Source of the DNA: Actinomycetospora lemnae
GTDB taxonomy: Bacteria; Actinomycetota; Actinomycetes; Mycobacteriales; Pseudonocardiaceae
Reading direction: 5' to 3'
DNA length: 64,000 nt
Assembly (NCBI RefSeq): GCF_028737315.1
Contig: NZ_JAQZAO010000003.1
Span: 372,001-436,000, forward strand
Made by a program: the position numbers and the translations under genes. Below are positions 34,671 to 43,756 of this stretch, one piece after another (within the stretch, counting starts at the first letter, position 1; each line of letters starts with the position of its first letter). The notes beneath the pieces were generated by a model that saw only the letters and a program-made list of their open reading frames with translations, did not search any database and was not told where the DNA came from.

Positions 34671-35581
34671 GCCCGGCACCCATCCCGCTCGGGAACGTCG
34701 ACTCGCCCTGGGGCCCCGCCCCGGTGCTGCATCGGTCGGCCCTGGCCGTCGAGCCCCGGGACGGGATCACCGGCGGCCCGGCCGTCGGGGTGCGCGTGGG
34801 CCGCGAGACGCGACGGTCGATGCACGTCGCGCGGCGGGCCCGCGACCCGCTGCCCCGCTACCCCGCCGAGCACCTACCCTCCGGGGCGGCGGGGCGCGCG
34901 GTGCTCACCTACGACGCGTCCGTGCAGCACCAGGCCGACCAGCAGGCCGACGTCGTCGTGCGGCTGCGTCTCGACGACCCGGTCGCGCGTTGGGTGCCCC
35001 GCCGTCTCGACGTGGTCGTCCGTGGACCGGGGCCGATCCTCGCGGCCGAGGAGGGCGGGCCGTTCGTCCCGGCCTGGGCCCGCCGGGTGCGGCCCTGGCT
35101 GCTGCCGGGGCCGGCGACGAGCGTGCCCCGCGGAGCGACGACCCTGCGGTTCCGGGTCGTCCGGCCCTCCGGCGCCCCGGTGCCCTGGGTCCGGGCCGTG
35201 CTCTTCGCCGGAGCCTTGGGCGCCCGGGTGGCGTGGGGACATGGCGACCGCGCGGGCGAGGTGCTGCTCGTCGTCGCCGACGCCGGGGCGGTCCCCGTCG
35301 ACGTCGACGAGCACCCGGCGGTCCTGCGCGTGTACGGCCCGCCGACGGGCCCCCCGCCCGACCCGACGCTCGACCCCCGCGACCCGCTCGCGACCCTGCC
35401 CCCGGAGTCCCTGGGCCTGGTGCCCGTCGCCTCGGGCGCCACCGGTCCGCCGCCCGAGGACGACCTCGCCCGCGGCATCACCCCGCCCGCCGGCTACCGC
35501 GCCGCCGCCGATCAGGTCGTCGCGCTCACCGTCGGACGCACCCGCGTCCTGCCCGACCAGACGTTCGTCCCGCGCCCGTGA
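34667..35581 (+). CDS. eCIS-associated beta-rich protein of unknown function
   Basis: A protein of 304 residues beginning at ATG 34667 in the overlap with the Pvc16 gene. The middle is an immunoglobulin-like/carboxypeptidase-regulatory type beta domain (DVVVRLRLDDPVARWVPRRLDVVVRG; TTLRFRVVRPSGAPVPWVRAVLF; HGDRAGEVLLVVADAGAV). The end is Pro-rich with LTVGRTRVLPDQTFVPRP. There is no signal peptide or membrane helix. Its fixed place between cap and sheath genes indicates a particle or assembly role; I cannot assign a PVC counterpart. Confidence 0.7.
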   Translation: MSPAPIPLGNVDSPWGPAPVLHRSALAVEPRDGITGGPAVGVRVGRETRRSMHVARRARDPLPRYPAEHLPSGAAGRAVLTYDASVQHQADQQADVVVRLRLDDPVARWVPRRLDVVVRGPGPILAAEEGGPFVPAWARRVRPWLLPGPATSVPRGATTLRFRVVRPSGAPVPWVRAVLFAGALGARVAWGHGDRAGEVLLVVADAGAVPVDVDEHPAVLRVYGPPTGPPPDPTLDPRDPLATLPPESLGLVPVASGATGPPPEDDLARGITPPAGYRAAADQVVALTVGRTRVLPDQTFVPRP

Positions 35582-35597
35582 CCCCTGGAGTCTGACC

Positions 35598-37429
35598 ATG
35601 CCCGAATACCTGACCCCCGGCGTCTACGTCGAGGAGACGAGCTTCCGGTCCCGCCCGGTCCAGGGCGTGCCGACCGCGACCTTCGGGATGGCGGGGCGCA
35701 CCGAGTACGGCCCGGTGCCCTACAACCTGCCCGGTGATCGCCTGAGCATGCTGCCCGAGCCCACCCTGGTCACCAGCATCACCGAGTACGAGCGGGCGTT
35801 CGGCGGGCTGCTCGTCGACGGGACGACGTGCCGGCTCGCCCACGCCGCCCGCGCCTTCTTCGCCAACGGCGGCCGTCGGCTCTACGTCTCCCGGGTGTTC
35901 GCCCCGACGATGACCACGGGAGCCAACCCGCAGCTCGACGTCGCCGCCACCTTCGCGTCCCTGCCGATCCCGGCCAGGGGCACCCCGATGGCGGTGTGGC
36001 GGGCACGCTGGCCCGGGGTGGCGGGCCGGCGGATCCAGGTTGCCACGGGCTTCCGGCGCAGCGGCAATGTGATCGTCGGTGGGAGCTCCGCGGTGTTCGC
36101 GAGGGGGCGGCGGTGGAGGTGCTGCCGGCCGCGGCGGCCCGCCCCGACGACAGGACGCTGCCGGTGGCACCGACCATCCGGGTGGTGGGCCGGGACCAGC
36201 AGGGGGCGCTGGGCTTCGTCGGGGCAGGCGGCGCCGTCACCCCGGTGCCCGCCAACGTGCAGGGGTTCCACATCACGCTCGCGGTGACGGTGACGTTCGG
36301 CAGCGAGCGTTCCGACGTCTACAGCGAGATGGAGCTCCGCGAACCCCACTCCCGGGCGATCACCCGGGTGCTGGAGGCCGAGGACCCGCCCGACGAGTTC
36401 AGCCTCGTCTGGCTCGACCTGCCGACCCCCACTCCGGACCCCGGCGCCCTGCTCACCGCCCTGCTGGCCGCCCCAGCCGCCTACCTTACAGGCGGCGGCG
36501 AGGGGCAGCCGATCGACGGAGACGCGCTGCGTGGTCGTCCCGCGAACGTCGACGACCTGAGACAACCCGCCACGGGGCTCACCGCTCTCGGCGAGGTGGA
36601 GGACATCGCCATCGTGGCGATGCCCGACATCGTCGACCTGCCCGACGCCGCACAACGCCAGGCGACCGGGGACCTCATCCGGCACTGCGAGTCGCTGCGC
36701 TACCGGATCGCCGTCGTCGATCCGCCACAGGACAGCTCGCTCGCGGAGGTCCGTCGCTTCCGAGCGCAGTTCGACTCGTCCTACGCGGCGCTGTACTACC
36801 CTTGGGTCCGCATCGTCGACCCGAGCCGCCGCCCCGACCCCGGTGGCCCCACACCGATGCTCGACCTGCCGCCGTCGGGCTTCGTTGCCGGCGTCTACGC
36901 CCGCACCGACGCTGAGCGGGGCGTGCACAAGGCCCCGGCGAACGAGGTGGTCTACGGCCTGGACCGCTTCGCGACCACCGTGACCGGCGACCGCCAAGCC
37001 GTGCTCAACCCCGAGGGCGTCAACGCGCTGCGCTTCTTCGAGGGGCGGGCCAACCGCATCTGGGGCGCCCGCACGATGTCCTCGGACCCGGAATGGATCT
37101 ACGTGAACGTGCGGCGGCTGTTCATCTACCTCGAGCACTCGATCTTCAGATCGACGCAGTGGGCGGTCTTCGAACCGAACAACCAGGCGCTGTGGAGCTC
37201 GATCCGCCAGAGCATCGAGGACTTCCTGCTGGTCGCCTGGCGCAGCGGGGCGCTGATGGGCAACCGTCCCGAGGAGGCCTTCTTCGTGCGCTGCGACCGC
37301 ACGACCATGACCCAGAACGACCTCGACAACGGGCGTCTCATCTGCCTGATCGGCGTGGCCCCGACCTACCCCGCCGAGTTCGTGATCTTCCGCGTCGGTC
37401 AGTGGACCGCCGACGCCCGCCGCACCTGA
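35598..37429 (+). CDS. eCIS contractile sheath protein 1 (apparent single-base frameshift)
   Basis: ATG 35598 opens the sheath N-terminus (MPEYLTPGVYVEETSFRSRPVQGVPTATFGMAGRT, then FFANGGRRLYVSRVF). After about 168 codons, at the G-run 36103-36107, the sheath sequence continues in another frame: AAVEVLPAAAARPDDRTLPV through FRAQFDSSYAALYYPWVRIVDP, PPSGFVAGVYARTDAERGVHKAPANE, NRIWGARTMSSDPEWIYVNVRRLFIYLEHSI and FEPNNQALW to the stop at 37429. One added G restores a 610-residue sheath. Sheath subunits wrap the tube and contract to drive it into a target. Causes to separate: sequencing error, true mutation with rescue by the second sheath, or programmed slippage. Confidence 0.85.
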
Positions 37430-37457
37430 GCGCGCCCGAGACCTTTGGAGCACCGTC

Positions 37458-37913
37458 GTGGCCATCCGACCCAACCCCTACGGGAACTTCAACTTCACCG
37501 TAAAGCTCGGCGACGCCGGCGGCGAGGGCGACGTCGTGGGCGGGTTCTCCGACTTCACCGGGGCCGCCAACGAGATCAAGTACTCGGAGTACCGCAATGG
37601 GAACGACCCCGAGAACCACGTCCGCAAGATCCCGAACGTGAACACCACCGACGACGTCACGCTCAAACGCGGCATCATCGGGGACCTGCGGCTGTTCACC
37701 TGGCTTAAGGAGACCCGGGAGGGCGACCTCGATCCGCGCACCGTCGTGGTGACGCTGCTCGACGAGGCCCGCACCCCGGTGTGCCAGTGGACCCTGCGCG
37801 CCGCCCAGCCGAAGAAATGGGTGGGGCCGACCCTGGCCGCGAAGGGCGGCGGCGACGTCGCGATGGAGGAGCTCCAGCTCGTCTCCGAGCGCATCGACTT
37901 CCTCTCGTTGTGA
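37458..37913 (+). CDS. eCIS inner tube protein 1 (T4 gp19-like)
   Basis: A protein of 151 residues from GTG 37458 behind TTTGGAG. The family pattern is plain: RPNPYGNFNFTVKL, GGFSDFTGAANEIKYSEYRNGNDPENHVRKIPNVNTTDDVTLKRGI, FTWLKETREGD, VTLLDEARTPVCQWTLRAAQPKKWVGPTLAAKGGGDVAMEELQLVSERIDF. These subunits stack as hexamers to form the rigid tube that is pushed out when the sheath contracts. Length equals Pvc1/Afp1. Located between the two sheath genes. Confidence 0.93.
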   Translation: MAIRPNPYGNFNFTVKLGDAGGEGDVVGGFSDFTGAANEIKYSEYRNGNDPENHVRKIPNVNTTDDVTLKRGIIGDLRLFTWLKETREGDLDPRTVVVTLLDEARTPVCQWTLRAAQPKKWVGPTLAAKGGGDVAMEELQLVSERIDFLSL

Positions 37914-37917
37914 CCCG

Positions 37918-39873
37918 GTGGTGGACGCGGTGAGCTCCGCGGGTCTCTCGCTGGGCGCGCCGGGTGTCGTGTGGCAGCCGGCGCGACCCCGTAAGACGCT
38001 GCGCCCGGAGCGCCTCGACATCGCGGGCTTCGTCGGTGTCGCCCCGCGCGGGCCGGTCGACGCGCCGGTGGCCGTCACCAGCTGGTCGGAATACCAGTGG
38101 CGCTTCGGCACCCCGCGCGACGCCGCCGACGGCCTGCTCGGACACGCGGTGCACGCCTTCTTCGTCCAGGGGGGACGGCGGGCACTGGTGCTGCGCGTCT
38201 CGCCGCTGCCCCGGAGCCCGGCCACCGCGGCCGACGACGCCCGCGCCGAGCTCCGCCTCGGGCCGGTGGGCTCTCCGCTCCGGATCGTGGCCCGTGACGA
38301 GGGCGCGTGGGGCAACGGCCTCGAGGTGCACTGCACCTTTGACACGACCGTGCGGCTGGTGAGCGACCACCACCCGGCTCACGGGCCGACGGCGCTGGTC
38401 CTGCCCGAGGGCGCGGTCGTCCCGCCCGACAGCCTGCTGCAGCTGCGGGGGGCCGGACCCGGCACCCTGCGGCGCGTCGTGGCGCTCATCGAGGGCGAGC
38501 ACGCCTCCGATCGCTCGGTGGCGGTGCTCGACCCCGGGCCGGCACTGTCCCGCGGGAGCGTGGAGGCCGCGCTCGTCACCGCGACGATCACCGTCGAGGA
38601 CCGCGCGCCCGACCTCGACCGCCGCGAGGTCTTCACCGACCTCGGGCTGTACCCCCACCACCCGCGGTGGGCCTACACGGTCCTGGACACCCGGTCGCGG
38701 CTGGTGAGTCCTGGTCGGGGCTGGGCCGACGGCCTGCGGCCCGACACCGGACTCGGCCCATGGACCGGCGAGCTCGTGCACGCCGGGCGGGACCGGTGGG
38801 CCGCCATCGGCCCGGGAAGCTTCGCCGGCGACGGGCCGGTGTGGGCGCTCCCGGCCGAGAGCGACGATCTCGACCCTGCCACCCCGGTGCACGGACTGGA
38901 CCGGATGGCGCTGGAGACCGAGATCGGGCTGCTCGCCGCGCCCGACCTGCTCGTCGCCTCGCGGGAGCCGACAACGACGGTCGCCGTCGAACCGCGCCCG
39001 CCGGGGGACGGGTGCGCGCCGCCGGCGCCGCGGCTCGAGATGGCGGTCCCGGGGCGTGTCGCGATGCTCGACCCGGGCACCGAGCTCGCCGAGATCTCCC
39101 GACGCCAGCACCGGATGGTCGAGCTCGCCGACCGGGCCCACCGTTTCGTCGCGCTCCTCGACGTGCCGCGCGACGCTCCCACCCGGACCATCACCCGCTG
39201 GCGCGCCGGGTTCAACAGCTCCTTCGCTGCCGCGTACCACCCGTGGCTGGGTGTGGTCGATCCCTTCGACCCGACCTCCGAGGTGGTGTGGGTGCCGCCC
39301 TGCGGCTTCGCCGCCGGGATCATCGCCGAACGGGAGAACCGGCTCGGCCTGCCCTGGGGCCCCGCCAACGCCCTTGCGGCGGGGGCCGTACTCGCCGCCA
39401 CCGACGTCTCCGACGCCGACCACAACACCCTGCACCGGCTCGGCGTCGACGTGTTTCGCGCCGAGCGCGACGGATTCCGGCTGACATCGGCGCGCACGCT
39501 GTCCACCGACCCCGACTACCGCCAGCTCAGCGTGCGCCGGCTGATGACGATGCTCGAGCTCGCCCTGGTCCGCCAGACCCGCTGGCTGGTGTTCGAGCCG
39601 AACACCGCTCCGCTGCGCGCCGGACTCACCGGAACGGTCACCGCACTGCTGCGCGACCTGCAGCGCGCTGGGGCCTTCGCGGGCGCCACGGAGGCGGAGT
39701 CGTTCTCGGTGCGCTGCGACGACGTCCTCAACCCGCCACGAACCCAGGCGCTGGGGCGGCTGGTCGCCGAGATCCGCGTCTGCCCCTCGGTCCCGCTCGA
39801 ACACCTCGTCCTGCGGGTCACACAGGACGCCGACGGCAGCACCCGCGTCGAGGAGCGGGGGAGCGAGCCGTGA
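37918..39873 (+). CDS. eCIS contractile sheath protein 2
   Basis: A protein of 651 residues, longer than sheath 1, starting at GTG 37918. N-terminal sheath features (DIAGFVGVAPRGPVDAPVAVTSWSEYQWRFGTP, FFVQGGRRALVLRVS) and a complete C-terminal domain (RFVALLDVPRDAPTRTITRWRAGFNSSFAAAYHPWLGVVDP, VPPCGFAAGIIAERENRLGLPWGPAN, TLSTDPDYRQLSVRRLMTMLELALVRQTRWLVFEPN) are present. The middle is an inserted variable domain. Two sheath paralogues are usual in eCIS; this one probably forms the baseplate-proximal ring or a second sheath type. Its stop overlaps the next GTG. Confidence 0.9.
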   Translation: MVDAVSSAGLSLGAPGVVWQPARPRKTLRPERLDIAGFVGVAPRGPVDAPVAVTSWSEYQWRFGTPRDAADGLLGHAVHAFFVQGGRRALVLRVSPLPRSPATAADDARAELRLGPVGSPLRIVARDEGAWGNGLEVHCTFDTTVRLVSDHHPAHGPTALVLPEGAVVPPDSLLQLRGAGPGTLRRVVALIEGEHASDRSVAVLDPGPALSRGSVEAALVTATITVEDRAPDLDRREVFTDLGLYPHHPRWAYTVLDTRSRLVSPGRGWADGLRPDTGLGPWTGELVHAGRDRWAAIGPGSFAGDGPVWALPAESDDLDPATPVHGLDRMALETEIGLLAAPDLLVASREPTTTVAVEPRPPGDGCAPPAPRLEMAVPGRVAMLDPGTELAEISRRQHRMVELADRAHRFVALLDVPRDAPTRTITRWRAGFNSSFAAAYHPWLGVVDPFDPTSEVVWVPPCGFAAGIIAERENRLGLPWGPANALAAGAVLAATDVSDADHNTLHRLGVDVFRAERDGFRLTSARTLSTDPDYRQLSVRRLMTMLELALVRQTRWLVFEPNTAPLRAGLTGTVTALLRDLQRAGAFAGATEAESFSVRCDDVLNPPRTQALGRLVAEIRVCPSVPLEHLVLRVTQDADGSTRVEERGSEP

Positions 39874-40520
39874 GCCTGCCCGACGAGCGCCGCCTGGACC
39901 TCGTGCCCGCGTTCTGGTTCCGCGTGCGGCTGGTCCGCTCCGCGGTGCCCTCACCGACCTTGACCCCGTCGCCGGATCTCACCGGCTCACCGCGCGGGAG
40001 CGGCCCGCCCCGTCCCACCGCGGCGACGGCCGGGCCGGACCAGCTCGGTGACGGGGGGTTCGCCGAGTGCTCCGGGCTGGACCTCGACGTCGAGCTGCGC
40101 GAACTGGCCGAGGGGGGTCGCAACGACGGCGTAGTGCGCCGGGTGGGGCGGGTGAAGGCCGGGACGATCACGCTGCGGCGCGGGATGCTCGTCCCGACCG
40201 CCGGCGGCGGCGCCGACGGCGCGCTGTGGGACTGGATCGGCGGGATGATCGCGGGGACACTGCCGGTCCCGCGCTACGACGGGCACGTCGAGGTCCACGA
40301 CGCCGCGGGCCGGCGGGTGCTCGCGCACTGGTCGTTCGTGCGCGGGCTCCCGGCCAAGGTCGCCGGGCCCGCGCTGAACGCGAAGACCGGCGAGATCGCC
40401 CTGGAAGAGCTCCAGATCGCGCACGAGGGGCTGCGGCTCGAGACGACGGCGGCGACCAGCGGGACGGCCACCGGGGCCGCCCCGGGCGCGGCCGGGGCAG
40501 GACGGGGGAACGCACCGTGA
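39870..40520 (+). CDS. eCIS tube protein 2 / gp19-like with Pro-rich insertion
   Basis: A protein of 216 residues starting at GTG 39870 (GTGA overlap). It keeps the tube-family ends (RLDLVPAFWFRVRLV ... FAECSGLDLDVELRELAEGGRNDGVVRRVGRVKAGTITLRRGM ... VLAHWSFVRGLPAKVAGPALNAKTGEIALEELQIAHEGL). A Pro/Ser/Thr-rich insert lies at residues about 30-60 and an Ala/Gly tail at the end. It most likely forms the first tube ring on the baseplate, as Pvc5-type proteins do. Confidence 0.85.
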   Translation: MSLPDERRLDLVPAFWFRVRLVRSAVPSPTLTPSPDLTGSPRGSGPPRPTAATAGPDQLGDGGFAECSGLDLDVELRELAEGGRNDGVVRRVGRVKAGTITLRRGMLVPTAGGGADGALWDWIGGMIAGTLPVPRYDGHVEVHDAAGRRVLAHWSFVRGLPAKVAGPALNAKTGEIALEELQIAHEGLRLETTAATSGTATGAAPGAAGAGRGNAP

Positions 40521-41710
40521 CCGAGCTCGCGCCGGCCACCCTCCAGCGCCTGAGCTACCTGCGTCGCGCCGGCAAGAACCGCAAGGCCCGCGTCGAGCCG
40601 CAGGGGCCGGCCGTGCCGGTGCAGTTCAACCCGGCCACGCTGAAGATCAGCCGGAAGAACAACGTCGACCGCGGCGGGGTCACGACGAAGACCCAGAAGA
40701 GGCAGCACCCCGCAACGGAGGGGTCGACGCTGGCGTTCGACCTCGAGTTCGACACCGCAGAGCAGGGCAGCGCCGCCTCCCGGGTGAGCGTGCGGGACTG
40801 GACCGCGCTGCTGCGTCAATTCATCGAGGTCCCGAGGGACCGACCCGGCGACCCGCCGCCCGCGGTGCGGTTCCGATGGGGCACGTTGTGCTTCGACGGG
40901 GTGATCGACCAGGTCGCCGAGGACCTCGAGCACTTCGCGCCCGACGGCACGCCGTTGCGGGCCAAGGTGGCGGTGAGCATCGCCGAGCAGGACTTCGATT
41001 ACGAGGCCACCGAGAAGGGCGCGGGTGCCAGGGACGCCGCCGGCGCGACCGAACCGGGGACGACCGGGGCGGGCCCGGGACAGCGGGGCAGCGAGCGCAC
41101 CGACCAGATCGTGCGTGCCCAGGACGGCGAGAGCGCCGCGCAGGTGCTCGCCCGCGTCGGCCGGGACCCGGAGGCGTGGCGGGCCGCGATGAGCGGGCTC
41201 GAGGGCCCGCTCGCCCTGCCGGCGGGCACTCCGGTGCGCCTGGGCCCGGAGACGCGCGGTGCCCCGGTCGTGGATGCGGGACCCGGCTTCGCCGCCGGCC
41301 GCGACGTGGCGTCCCCGGCGGCTCTGGCGACGGCCCTCGGCGAGGGTGCCGCCCCGGGGCCCGGGGACCCCGGGCTGCTGCTGTCCGCCGCCGGGGGCAT
41401 CTCGGCTGCTGCGGGCGCGGTCGCCGCCGCCATCACCGGCGCGGCCGCGGACGGCGCGCGGGCCGGGTTCGGCGTGGCGACCCGCGGCGGTGCCGGCGCC
41501 GTTCCCGAGGCCCTTCCCGCTGTTCTGCCCGGCGGGTCGACGGCTCCCGACCCCCGGGCGGCGACGTACGGGACGGGTGTCCCGCTGCGCGATCGCCGCC
41601 GGCCCGGCGCCACCGAGGTCGCCCACAGCCTGGCCTCGCGCGCGGCCCGGGCCCGCCGGGCGCGTCCCGGGACGTCCTCCGGCGTGCCGTGGCAGGACCA
41701 GGGGCCCTGA
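40517..41710 (+). CDS. eCIS tube-initiator/LysM protein (Pvc7-type)
   Basis: A protein of 397 residues from GTG 40517 (GTGA overlap). The first about 150 residues are the 'CIS tube' domain seen at the tube/hub interface (KARVEPQGPAVPVQFNPATLKISRKNN, TLAFDLEFDTAEQ, VRFRWGTLCFDGVIDQVAEDLEHFAPDGTPLRAKVAVSIAEQ). A LysM-like segment follows (DQIVRAQDGESAAQVLARVGRDPEAWRAAMSGLEGPLALPAGTPVRL). The last about 150 residues are Ala/Gly-rich and low in complexity. Pvc7/Afp7 proteins join the tube to the VgrG-like hub. Confidence 0.85.
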   Translation: MTELAPATLQRLSYLRRAGKNRKARVEPQGPAVPVQFNPATLKISRKNNVDRGGVTTKTQKRQHPATEGSTLAFDLEFDTAEQGSAASRVSVRDWTALLRQFIEVPRDRPGDPPPAVRFRWGTLCFDGVIDQVAEDLEHFAPDGTPLRAKVAVSIAEQDFDYEATEKGAGARDAAGATEPGTTGAGPGQRGSERTDQIVRAQDGESAAQVLARVGRDPEAWRAAMSGLEGPLALPAGTPVRLGPETRGAPVVDAGPGFAAGRDVASPAALATALGEGAAPGPGDPGLLLSAAGGISAAAGAVAAAITGAAADGARAGFGVATRGGAGAVPEALPAVLPGGSTAPDPRAATYGTGVPLRDRRRPGATEVAHSLASRAARARRARPGTSSGVPWQDQGP

Positions 41711-41790
41711 CCCGTCGACGACGCGACGGACCGGTGACGGCGACGCCGCGATGCTGGGCGGACCGTGTCCGAGCACCGGGAGGGGACCAC

Positions 41791-41970
41791 GTGGCCGTCC
41801 ACATCGGTGAACTGCGCACCGAGATCGTCACCCCCGACCCGATCACCGGCCCGGGCGCGGTCGCCGCGCCGGGTCAGGACCCGGAGTCGCACCGGGACCG
41901 GGCACGCGACGAGGCCCGCCGAGTCCGGTGGCTCGTCTGTCGCGTCGCCGCGGAGGGCTTCGATGACTGA
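41791..41970 (+). CDS. Small eCIS protein, DUF5908/Pvc6-like, 59 aa
   Basis: GTG 41791 is preceded by GGGAGGGG and opens a 59-residue protein: MAVHIGELRTEIVT, a short Pro/Gly linker, then a charged helix (DRARDEARRVRWLVCRVAAEGFDD). The start 'x-IxELxxxv' and small size match the DUF5908 proteins found between the LysM protein and hub in many eCIS loci. A role in baseplate assembly is presumed; it is short enough to be missed by gene callers. Confidence 0.6.
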   Translation: MAVHIGELRTEIVTPDPITGPGAVAAPGQDPESHRDRARDEARRVRWLVCRVAAEGFDD

Positions 41971-42006
41971 CGCGCCGCGTGCCCACGCGACCCGCCGGGG
42001 CCGTCG

Positions 42007-43089
42007 ATGATGGAGGCTTCGGTCGCGTCGACCTCGCCGGTCTTCACCGTCGACGGCGACCTCGAGCGGGGTCTGGCCCGCGACTGCGTGCGGCTCGAGG
42101 TCGGTGAGGACGTCGCCGGGCTGCGCACACTGGAGGCTCGGTTCGTCGCGGTCGGGGCGGGCGTACCGGGACCGCCCGGGCCGCTGGCCCACCTCGACGG
42201 ATCGCTGGACCTCGGGCGGGCAATGCAAGTGGCGCTGGGGCCGCCGACCGCGCAGCGCATCGTGTTCGCCGGGACGATCTCGGCCCTCGAGCTCGTGCTC
42301 GAGGACGGAAACCCGCCGGTGGTCGTCGTCCTCGCCGAGGACGCGCTGATGAGGCTGCGGCTGACCCGGCGATCGCGGACCTACCATGACGTCACCGATG
42401 CCGACGTCGCCCGGGACATCGCGGACGCCCACGGTCTGGCCGCGGACGTCGACGCCGACGGACCGCGCTACGACGTCGTTCAGCAGCTCAACCAGAGCGA
42501 CCTGGCCTTCCTGCGCGACCGTGCGCGGCTGCTGGGCGCCGAGCTGTGGAGCACCGGTCGAACCCTGCACTTCCGCGACCGCACCATGCGGTCGGGCACG
42601 GAGCTCACGCTCGTCCGCGGCGCCGAGCTGCTCTCGGTGCGCCTCGTCGCCGACCTCTCCGAGCAGCGCAGCGAGGTCGTCGTGACCGGATACGACGCCT
42701 CGACCCGGGCGGTCGTCGACGAGCGCGCGGGCCCGGAGGTCGTCGAGAAGGAGATCATCGGCGGGCGGTGCGGCGCGCGCCTGGTCACCCAGGCCCTCGG
42801 GCCCAGCGCTTCGTTGCGGGTCCGCGAGGTGGCTCTCGATGCGACCGAGGCGGCGGCCTGGGCCCGCGCCGAGATGCTGCGCCGGGGTCGCCGGTTCGTC
42901 ACGGTCACCGGCACCACGCTCGGCAGCCCGGACCTGGTCGTCGGCAGCCGGGTGCGCCTGCAGGACGTCGGCGCGGTGTTCGAGGGTGAGGGCTACCAGA
43001 TCACGTCCGTTCGGCACACCTTCGACCTGCACCGCGGCTTCCGTACCCGCTTCGACGCCGAGCGGGCGACCCTGAACGAGGTGGCCTGA
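42007..43089 (+). CDS. eCIS hub protein (phage gpD / VgrG N-terminal-like)
   Basis: A protein of 360 residues, ATG 42007 (the next codon is also ATG). Pattern of late-control protein D: DVAGLRTLEARFVAV, RIVFAGTISALELVLEDGNPPVVVVLAEDALMRLRLTRRSRTYHDVTDADVARDIADAHGL, YDVVQQLNQSDLAFLRDRARLLGAELWSTGRTLHFRD, then GSPDLVVGSRVRLQDVGAVFEGEGYQITSVRHTFDLHRGFRTRF. As a trimer it closes the tube end and carries the spike encoded by the next gene. In PVC/Afp, hub and spike are one protein (Pvc8); here they are split. Confidence 0.9.
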   Translation: MMEASVASTSPVFTVDGDLERGLARDCVRLEVGEDVAGLRTLEARFVAVGAGVPGPPGPLAHLDGSLDLGRAMQVALGPPTAQRIVFAGTISALELVLEDGNPPVVVVLAEDALMRLRLTRRSRTYHDVTDADVARDIADAHGLAADVDADGPRYDVVQQLNQSDLAFLRDRARLLGAELWSTGRTLHFRDRTMRSGTELTLVRGAELLSVRLVADLSEQRSEVVVTGYDASTRAVVDERAGPEVVEKEIIGGRCGARLVTQALGPSASLRVREVALDATEAAAWARAEMLRRGRRFVTVTGTTLGSPDLVVGSRVRLQDVGAVFEGEGYQITSVRHTFDLHRGFRTRFDAERATLNEVA

Positions 43090-43090
43090 G

Positions 43091-43756
43091 ATGGCACTGC
43101 CGCATCCCGTCGACGGCGCCGCCCCCGGGTACTTCGGGGTCTACCCGGCGATCGTGACCGACCTCGTCGACGACGACGGCCTCGGCCGGGTCGAGGTCCG
43201 GTTCCCCTGGCTGGGCGTCGACGGCGACCGCGACGTGCGGGCCTGGGCGACGCTGTGCTCGCCCTACGCCGACGGGGAGCAGGGCCTGCTCGCCGTGCCG
43301 GAGGTAGGCAGCCAGGTCGTCGTCGCGTTCGAGGCCGGGAACCTGCGCCGGCCCTACGTCATCGGAGCCGCATGGAACGGGCGTGCCGCGCTGCCGCATC
43401 CACCCGAGCGTGCCAACGACGTCCGCCTGCTGCGGACCCGCCGAGACAGCCGACTGGAGTTCGACGACGCGGCCGCTGGCGGCGCGGTCCGGCTGACCAT
43501 GGCCAACGGCCACCGCGTCGAGCTCGACGAGGCCGGGCGGGAGGTCACGATCACCCACGCCTCCGGTGCGGTGGTCCGCCTGACCGACACGTCGGTGGAG
43601 GTGCGGGCGAACGCCTCGGTGGAGGTCAACGCGCCGACGGTGAAGGTCGACGCGTGTGTGTCTACGTTCAGCGGGCTCGTGAAGGTCGGCACGCTCATCG
43701 CCGAGCAGATGGTGATGTCGCCGGCCTACACCCCGGGCGCAGGGAACATCTGGTGA
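43091..43756 (+). CDS. eCIS spike protein (gpV/gp5-like OB domain plus beta-helix)
   Basis: A protein of 221 residues starting one base after the hub stop. The first about 90 residues are the OB-fold of baseplate assembly protein V (FGVYPAIVTDLVDDDGLGRVEVRFPWLG, VRAWATLCSPYADGEQGLLAVPEVGSQVVVAFEAGNLRRPYVIGAAWNG). The rest is a beta-helical needle: repeated short strands (RLTMANGHRVELDEAGREVTITHASGAVVRLTDTSVEVRANASVEVNAPTVKVDA). It forms the membrane-piercing tip. No PAAR-tip gene follows. Confidence 0.9.
   Translation: MALPHPVDGAAPGYFGVYPAIVTDLVDDDGLGRVEVRFPWLGVDGDRDVRAWATLCSPYADGEQGLLAVPEVGSQVVVAFEAGNLRRPYVIGAAWNGRAALPHPPERANDVRLLRTRRDSRLEFDDAAAGGAVRLTMANGHRVELDEAGREVTITHASGAVVRLTDTSVEVRANASVEVNAPTVKVDACVSTFSGLVKVGTLIAEQMVMSPAYTPGAGNIW

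Noticed and set aside
41963-42010. 15-codon frame between the DUF5908-like and hub genes
   Set aside because: Too short, Arg/Ala-rich, no ribosome-binding site; it overlaps the better-supported hub start.
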